From Symbiodinium natans (taxonomy: Eukaryota; Sar; Dinophyceae; Suessiales; Symbiodiniaceae): a stretch of 64,000 nt of DNA. Positions 26,901 to 34,600 of the stretch are shown piece by piece; the stretch's first letter is position 1, and each line of letters opens with the position of its first letter. Below the pieces are notes generated by a model. The model was not told where the DNA came from. It saw only the letters and a program-made list of their open reading frames with translations, and did no database searches. The position numbers and the translations under genes are program-made. The stretch is taken from the NCBI GenBank assembly GCA_905221605.1, contig CAJNDS010002119.1, forward strand, positions 372,001 through 436,000. Reading direction: 5' to 3'.

Positions 26901-29900
26901 TTACAATTCCGGAACAACGGAGCATGATTTTTTTACGTTGAAAAAGTATACAACAACCATCAAAAACGGACGTGTAATTCTACGACGGAAAACCATGCGG
27001 CGGGATGTTTGTGGCGGGTCATCGCCCCGGCATTCCGTTGCAACACTGCAAGACCTCGGGCTATTTCGGGCATTTGATGCACAGCTCTCTTTCGATCAGA
27101 AGCGGTCAGCGTCAGCTTCGCTGGTAGACAGGTGCCAAGTTTAGAATCATCGCATGCTCCGCGCAGCGTGGCTCAAGCTCTAGCTTAGCATTGCCGAAGC
27201 CCATTTTCTAGACCTCCGGAGGCGAGCAGTTAATGTCAAGCTCGAAACACCGTCGCAACATGTCCGCACCACTTCCACTGGTCAGGCCATGAACGCAAAA
27301 GCTGCAAAGAACCACAAGGCACGGTGGCCAATCTCAGCGACTTTCACGTCGGACCGCAGTTGCGAAGAACAGCGTGAGGCACCGCGACGCAGAGCTGCTT
27401 CCGTTTTACGTGGAGTCAGAGGGCATCGCGGACTACGATGAAGTCGAGGGTATGGCATATGTCGCGAAGGCGCAAGTTTCGGGGGCCTTTTGCTTTGCTG
27501 ACTACAGATGAGGCTAAGAAAAGTCATATCGGTTTTGTAGCCGATGATTTTACTGATGCTACATTCCCGGAGGAATTGGACAACGTCGTTCATTATAACG
27601 AGGAAGGCATAAAACTACTGGCGTCTACTGGCGTATAATCAAACATCAGTTGTGTTATGGGGGGCTGTGAGAGAGTTTATGAAAGAAGTTGAAGTTCAAG
27701 ATTCAACGAAGGAGGCGAAGAAGTTAAGAGGCGATGCCTCGCCGAAGGCAAAGGCGAAACTAAAAGCAAGAAGCCGAATACACGCAGTCTAATTAAAAAA
27801 GTCATGCCTTGAAGCCTTGACAAGAAATTTGATGAACAACTATTAAAGATGAAGTCGGAGCTTATAATATTTAACGTCATCCAAGATTGAGCGGAAAAGA
27901 AACACAAGTTAGAAGAGGAGTTAGAAAAGTTGAAGAGCAACAACAAATGTAGCAACAGTGGCAAGTTTATGCCATGTGTTTGTGCTCGTTTAGTGTGTTC
28001 TTAGTATCTGCCATGGACGATTTCTTTTAGCAGTACGGCGCTTAACTCTTCAACCGTGGTGTCTCTATCTCCTTGTAGTTTCTCAACCTGAAAAAGAGAA
28101 ACTGACAACTATTTGCGCGAATGATAGGACGTAAGCGTCCGTTGTTTTTTCCTCTCACACACAACTGACTTAACAATGGCGAGTTTCTTGAAAGCACCTG
28201 ACCATCAGCGAAGTCAGCAACCGTGATTAAGATTGAAAATATTTTTTTTACGGTCGCTGTTCTTCTGGTCTTCTATAACTTTATGTGGTCTTTTTATCAC
28301 CTTGCCTCATTCTTCTGGTCTTTATTCAGATTTATTCATCAAATAGGCACTTTTCTTTCTCTGAATCAACTGGTGTCCATTTACTATCAACTGATATTGA
28401 ATGGGGCCAGATACATATTCGTTCAAAGACACCCCGAAAAAACCTGATATCACAGATTGTAATAAGAGACCAATTCATGGTAGTCTTGTTTAACATCATG
28501 TTCTGGGTTTACGATTGGAATATCCGACATTTTTTTGACACGTAGAAAAATTACATCGTCATTAATGTGTGAAAGATTATGATGAGTATTTAGAGGTAAC
28601 AGGTGGGATAGAGAAGATATCATAAATAACGTATAACAACTACTGAAAATGACAAAGTAGTTGTTGTTTTTGTTGAAGATAGGAGTCGTATTAACTTGCT
28701 GGTGAAGATAGGAATGTGTCACCTGATGATGGAGTATTTAAACCAGACGCCCCGCCGCAATTTGGAGGCGTTGAGTTTTTTTGTAGCACAGGATGGAGTG
28801 AAACTAGGATATTCACACTCGAAGAATGCGAAGAACGACTTGAGATAATGGTTGTGAACATGGAACAAATGAGATAAGATACTGCCCGAGTTGTAAGTTA
28901 CGCGCATAATAGAACTACTCAAGGGCTTTAGCAAGAAGAAAGATTACGATAAATTATTAGATAGTATGAATAGATATAAGCAAAGCCAAGTCTTTGTAAG
29001 GCAACATTGTTTAAATTTAAAACGTTGTAATCTCAAACTTTTTAATAAGAGTAAGAGCGATGTAGATGATGAAGTAGTCAAACCAATCAAATGCATGTTC
29101 AGTCAAAAGGTTTTTAGAGAAGTTGGGAGTTAAAACTCATTGAAAACAGTTTGATGAGTTATTGCCTTAACCTAAACCAGTTAATAAACCAAGCGACAAA
29201 GATAGTGATGTTTATAAGACTAAGAGAAATGTTTATGTTAATTAACTCAACAGCTGTGAAATACAGGAATCTAAGCAGCAGACTTTGGGTTATTGCGTTG
29301 TCAAATCTTATGAAGACAACAGAGAGTAGGTTTAGTTTTTGTGTTTTGGAAAAGCCATTTTTGCAAAACACATTTCAAGATTTGAGAACTTACATTAATG
29401 GCATGATAAAGAACGAAGTTATGGACGCCTTAACTGGTGTGCCATGTTTTGAAAACAATTGTCACACGATGGTTTATGTAAGGGGCGGGAACGAGGACAA
29501 TAGATATTTTTGAGAGGAGAGGAAGAAGCAGAAAACAAGAACCCAAAAGGATTAGCAACACTTGGTATAATAATGAATGGATAAGCATAAATAGCATTTT
29601 TATTTAATTTAAGTAAAGCCCTGTGCGGTCGTCATTTCCGAATTCAGGGTTATGGTCTTTGGGGGGTTCTCTATGAGGGGGACATGTCCGAGTTCGTTTG
29701 TATTATGGACAAGGTGATGGGTTTAGGTGGTTGCTTTGGTTTAGGGTTATGTGTTGGATCAGGCAGAAGGTTTAGGTGGTTGCTTTGGTTAGGGTTTGTG
29801 GTAAAAGTTTTGGGTGAAAGTGGGGGCGGGGTGTAGGCGAGGTCTGGGCGAGGGCGTATGACATGAACTGTGAAATGACCTTTGGTAGCTTTCATACCGA

Positions 29901-31407
29901 AAAACTGGAGCATGGCTCGAACTTCCGGCGCTCTGTCACCTGCTCTCTTTGAGGCTCATCTCTGAGCGTAGCAACTCAAGGCCGCAGGGCTGACAGCCCC
30001 AACTCAATTGTTCACGCACTTGGACAGCTTCGTTTGCTTACAGGTGGGCGGGGCCCTCAATCAAAACAATGTACGAACTCAAAGAAAAAGCAAGGGTGTT
30101 GTGGCGACAGTGTTCATGAGCACCATGTGAGTTCAGGATTCGTTTCGTCTTTCAGTGCCGCTGGCTTGCTTGCTTGGTTGCCCGCTGGGGTGGCTCACTT
30201 GCCGGCTGTTCTTCAGAGCCGGTGCGTGGTGGCGTGAGAAGCCACCAAAATCTTGCTTTATACACGAGCATGCAGCGCGTGGGGTTTGCAGAAAATGAAC
30301 CTCTAAAAACCCCCGGAGTCCTCACTCTGAAGCGATCCCGGATTAAGCCGGCTGCCTGAGCAAACCTGCCACTCACAAGGACCTGACACCACCCTACAGT
30401 GTCCAAATCTGTCACACCATGGCCTGCCCGATACCCCTAAAGACAGAAAGTTGGCACATGGGGGTTTCCGACAAAATGGACTACCCTTATGGGCCCTTTA
30501 ATGGGATTCTACAAAATGGGCCAGCGCCTGGAGTACTGGTGCGGGTTTTCTGTTTATTTTTTTGAGAAAACGCTTCAGGTCCTCGGTCTCTGCGGTGTGC
30601 CAAGCTCCCGAAGCTTGCCAAAGCGTGTCATCCCTTTCAAAGCACCTCCAGGGCTTCGAGAAGTACGTGGAGGAGATCGTGAAAGGGGCGGATCTGCTGG
30701 GCTACAAGGCACGGTCCTTCAAGGGCGCCAGGGGAGGTTTGGGAATCTGTTCAGAAAAGCTGGATACGTCACCATGTAGCTGCAGGCTTGAGGTTTGAGT
30801 GACAGCCTTGACGCGGGGGGTCTTCGATTGCAGCTAGTTCAACCAACTAGGGAACTATCTCTCGGATTCGGGAGGCAGAGAAGAAGAAGCAGCCGACGGG
30901 TGCGTCGCAGCCGATGGCGGTGGAGGCCAACGTGGAGGATCGTCTGCTCGCCGTTGCGCTTTGGTTTTGGGGGGGTTGGCGGGTGGGGGGTGGGGACTTA
31001 GAAGGCGTGGTGCCCCAATTATGCGCGGCAAGAGCAGCTGATAGAAGCTGGCTGGGCCCGCGGGGTCTAAGCTGAGGTTTCTTAGGTGCCGTGGGGTTTG
31101 AGGTTGGAAAAGCTTCAGCCAAGCCCGTTCTGTAGATATCCATGCAATAAGTTCCAGATGACGTGCCCGAGTTGGGATTCAGATTTTCAATGTGACCCAG
31201 AGGCCCAGAGACCCTAAAGCTGTACACCTTGCATACGACATCCGACAAGCCTTCCACCTACCAGGATCGGAATCGCACCGCCCCTTTCCCCTTCTGTGGA
31301 AACCGCCCCTCGGGCGACAAGAACAAAAGAGATGTTAAGATGTGCGCCGTTTGGGCAAGGGCTCATTGAATCTGCTGCTGGTGCTACTACTTCTACTACT
31401 TCTACTG

Positions 31408-31440
<33 letters not shown>

Positions 31441-31546
31441 CTTCTCCTTCTCCTTCTCCTTCTCCTACTCCTTTACTCCGACTCCTTGACTTCTTCTCCT
31501 TTGCTCCTACTCCGTTCCTCTTCCTCCTCCTCCTCCTCCTCCTCCT

Positions 31547-31579
<33 letters not shown>

Positions 31580-31581
31580 TA

Positions 31582-31618
<37 letters not shown>

Positions 31619-34600
31619 ACCGCCATTACCGCTGCCTGCTCTACGACGACGATGTGGACGACAGCTGCTAAATTCCTTACTCGTTGTCGGCGTCGCAGTC
31701 CAGTCGTAGTCGCAGTAGTCAGTAGTGGTTGCGGTAGTAGGACTACTTTTAGTACAGCTAGTTCTGGAGCCGGTATCGCTACGACACGCGCAGCAGTACC
31801 ACAGTGCCAGTACCACGATCACGAGCACGTCCACTTTCATGAGCCCTGACAGTCCTGACGAATTCAAGATGCCACCGTAGTTGCCCGGTAGCTTAGCAGA
31901 ACCTCACAGACCAGAGCCGTCAGCCGTCTCAGAGATTGTGTGCTAAGCCTTTCAGGACTTGTCGCCCCTCACATGCCCGGCTAAGCCTTACAGCCGCTTT
32001 GATCGCTTAACCCCCCCCGCCCCCGCCCAAAAAAGAAAAGAACAAAACAATAAAGAAGCCAACAACCCCGAAAACTTCCAAGCCCCTGAGGCTTCGAGTT
32101 CCGTGCCGTGGGTTCGTCCCAGAACTGCTGCCTGCACCTGGGCACCCGTTTTGGTTGGGCTTACGGCGTAGGCTTCCTTTTTTTTTTGGGGGGGGGGGCG
32201 GGGGGGGAGGGGGTTGGTGCTGTATGGTGGTATGGTGGTGGTATCAGTGCGACTTCAGGGTTCCAGGAACAATGGTGTTCAGGGCCGCCGCAAGGCCCAT
32301 CATGGTCTGCAATGCCATCATGGCAGCCGGCATGTCCCACATGGCCGACCTCATCGAAGGCGGCCTTAGCCACAGGGATGCGGTCGCCAAGATCTTCAAG
32401 GAGCTGTGCAATTTGTCTCTCTGGGCAAAGTTTGCAACGTGGAATATCCCTTGTAAGTCTCACAAATATCACAGATGTACGGCATCTACCCCGCAGACCA
32501 ATGCCCAAACCCTGACTCTTAAAGCTCCTAAACCCCATCCACATTTGCACACCCTCGGGCATCCAGATCTGGGTTTGGCCTTTCAAGAAGCAAAGTCGAA
32601 AGCCCCTCCCTCCGCTGAATGAAAGCCTCTCAAGGAGAACAAGCACGTGATCTTCACGGGCAACGGCTACTCCGAGGAGTGGAAGACGGAAGCGGCCAAG
32701 CGAGGTCGGGCTTTCAGTCTGGTTCTCATGAAGCTTAGGACTTAGATTTCCGAGTGGCGCTTCTGGCTACTCCCAACTGCCTTTGTCGCCGACAGTCTGT
32801 TTCGATCGTTGCAGTCACTGGGGGGAAGAAGATGTAAAAGCCGCTGCCGCTTGTGCTTACTTGGGGGCAACGATCACGGATGTAACCTCATTATGTATTG
32901 AGGAGTACTTAGGCTCAGCGTTCCTTCGAATTTTTCATAGTTTCGCAACGAATTCGCAGCTCTTGGTAACTGTAAATCCATGCGTCCATTGGGGGAGGGG
33001 AATCCGCGGTGTGCATTGTGCCTTTGCTTGATCTCTCGGCCGACCACAGCTTACGCACTACTTACGCGGCCGCGCCGTGTGCTGCCAAAAGGTGGCTCGA
33101 AGACCAACGCTCGGCACGCGATTTTCGGATGTGGGTGGCTCGAAGATCAACGCGCGGGGCGCGATTGTCGGGTGTGTTTAGATGGTGTTAGACATGAATT
33201 CTCGCGCAGGTCGACGTACGCACAAGGATGCGGCGTTTCGCTGCGCTTAGATGGTGTTTGACGTGGTTTTCGCTCATGTCGAAGTATGCAAAAATGATGT
33301 CGTAGATACATCGTTTCGCTGCGTTTACATGGTGTTTGGCATGCTTTTTGTGCATGTGGAAGTTTGCCAAAACCATACTGTGAAACTTGTGGGTGGGACT
33401 TGCATTCTTTAGGGGAAAGGCTTTTTCCAGTTCATGGTGGATGGTATGTGTGCCATTTCGCGTTGCGTTTACTTGGGGAAAATTTTGGCTGGGACTATTT
33501 GGGGTCGTGGATGCACAGCGTTTCTTGGGGGGGAAGGCAGCCGGAGGCAAAGTGGATGGGACTGGGGCTGCCCGCTGTGTGCCATGGCTGGATGCCACTC
33601 TCCAATCTACGGTTGAAGGTTTCGGGCCCAGGAGGTTGGGTTTTCTGGCTTAGCACCCAGCAACAGCGAAAGAAAGATGCGCTGAAAATAAATCTTCGCG
33701 AACCGGGTGCTGCAGAACTTGCGAGTTCAGTCTGAAGCTAGCGCTGCCTGCAATCCAATCTGTCTCCACAAGCGCCGCAATGGACCCTAACGTGCTGCGG
33801 CCCCCATGGTCCCGAGGACCCCACCCATCCCCAACCCCTCTCCCCATGGGGCCCTGTCCCCGAGGAGGCCACAAACCATCCCAAACTTTGAATGAGCCCA
33901 ATGCCTGGCAGGCCTGCCGAACCTGAACACGTCTCTCGGCCAAGCAGGCGTTGTGCTCGTGCGGTTCAACCTTGTTGTGGTGTCGGACCGACCCATTTAA
34001 GACTAACACACTTATGATACGTATGATCCCCATCTTCTAAATCCACCCAGTCAGAAAACCCTAAGATGCCTAACAGGCCCTCAGGCCCAGCTCTCCGCAA
34101 CGCCTGGTCCCAGCTGTCCGAAGCCAAGGACGCCAAAGGCCCTGGCGACCTGGGCCAGCGACAAGAACAAGGCCCTCTTTGAGAAGATGCGCCCTGGGCT
34201 CTCTTGAGGTTTGAGTGGTCCTTCCTTGTTTTCTTGCCCAAGCCCTGCAATCCTGAAAGCTTGAGGTTGAACAGAGTTACAGTAGCCCATAACGAGGCTG
34301 TGTATACACACACGCACGCGCACGCGCACACGCGCGCGTGTACACGCGCACAGGCACACACGCACACGCGCACGCTCGCACACACGCGCAGACGCACACG
34401 CGCACACAGACGCACACCTGCGTGCAGACGCGGGCACGCTCGCGCTCACGCTCGCGCACACGCTCGTGTACGCACTTCCGCTTCCCAGTTTGATGGTGCT
34501 GGGCGCACCCTGATGTACAGCCCACCCTCACGACGAGTGCGCCGAAAGCCGTTAATTGCCACAGCCTCATAGTTTAATTGGGGTTCAGGGGTTAGCCTGG

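Larger units (their letters stand above)
24749..29890. mobile_element. 5.1-kb TIR-bounded insertion in a GSIII intron
   Basis: The left end (24749 to about 24862) is the imperfect reverse complement of the right end (about 29775 to 29890). Both share, in opposite orientation, blocks such as gttcatgacatacgccctcg, tacaccccgccacaactttc and ctaaccaaagcaacc. The whole unit lies inside the 24667-30651 intron. The left 1.9 kb is host-like GC-rich DNA; from about 26.7 kb the interior turns progressively AT-rich with broken coding frames. No transposase or polymerase was recognised, so it is either non-autonomous, a decayed virus-like element, or an inverted duplication of intron sequence. Confidence 0.65.

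Noticed and set aside
31214..31867. Arg/Ser-rich splicing-factor-like ORF on minus strand
   Set aside because: Translation of the triplet repeat within a GSIII intron, overlapping a confirmed exon on the other strand.
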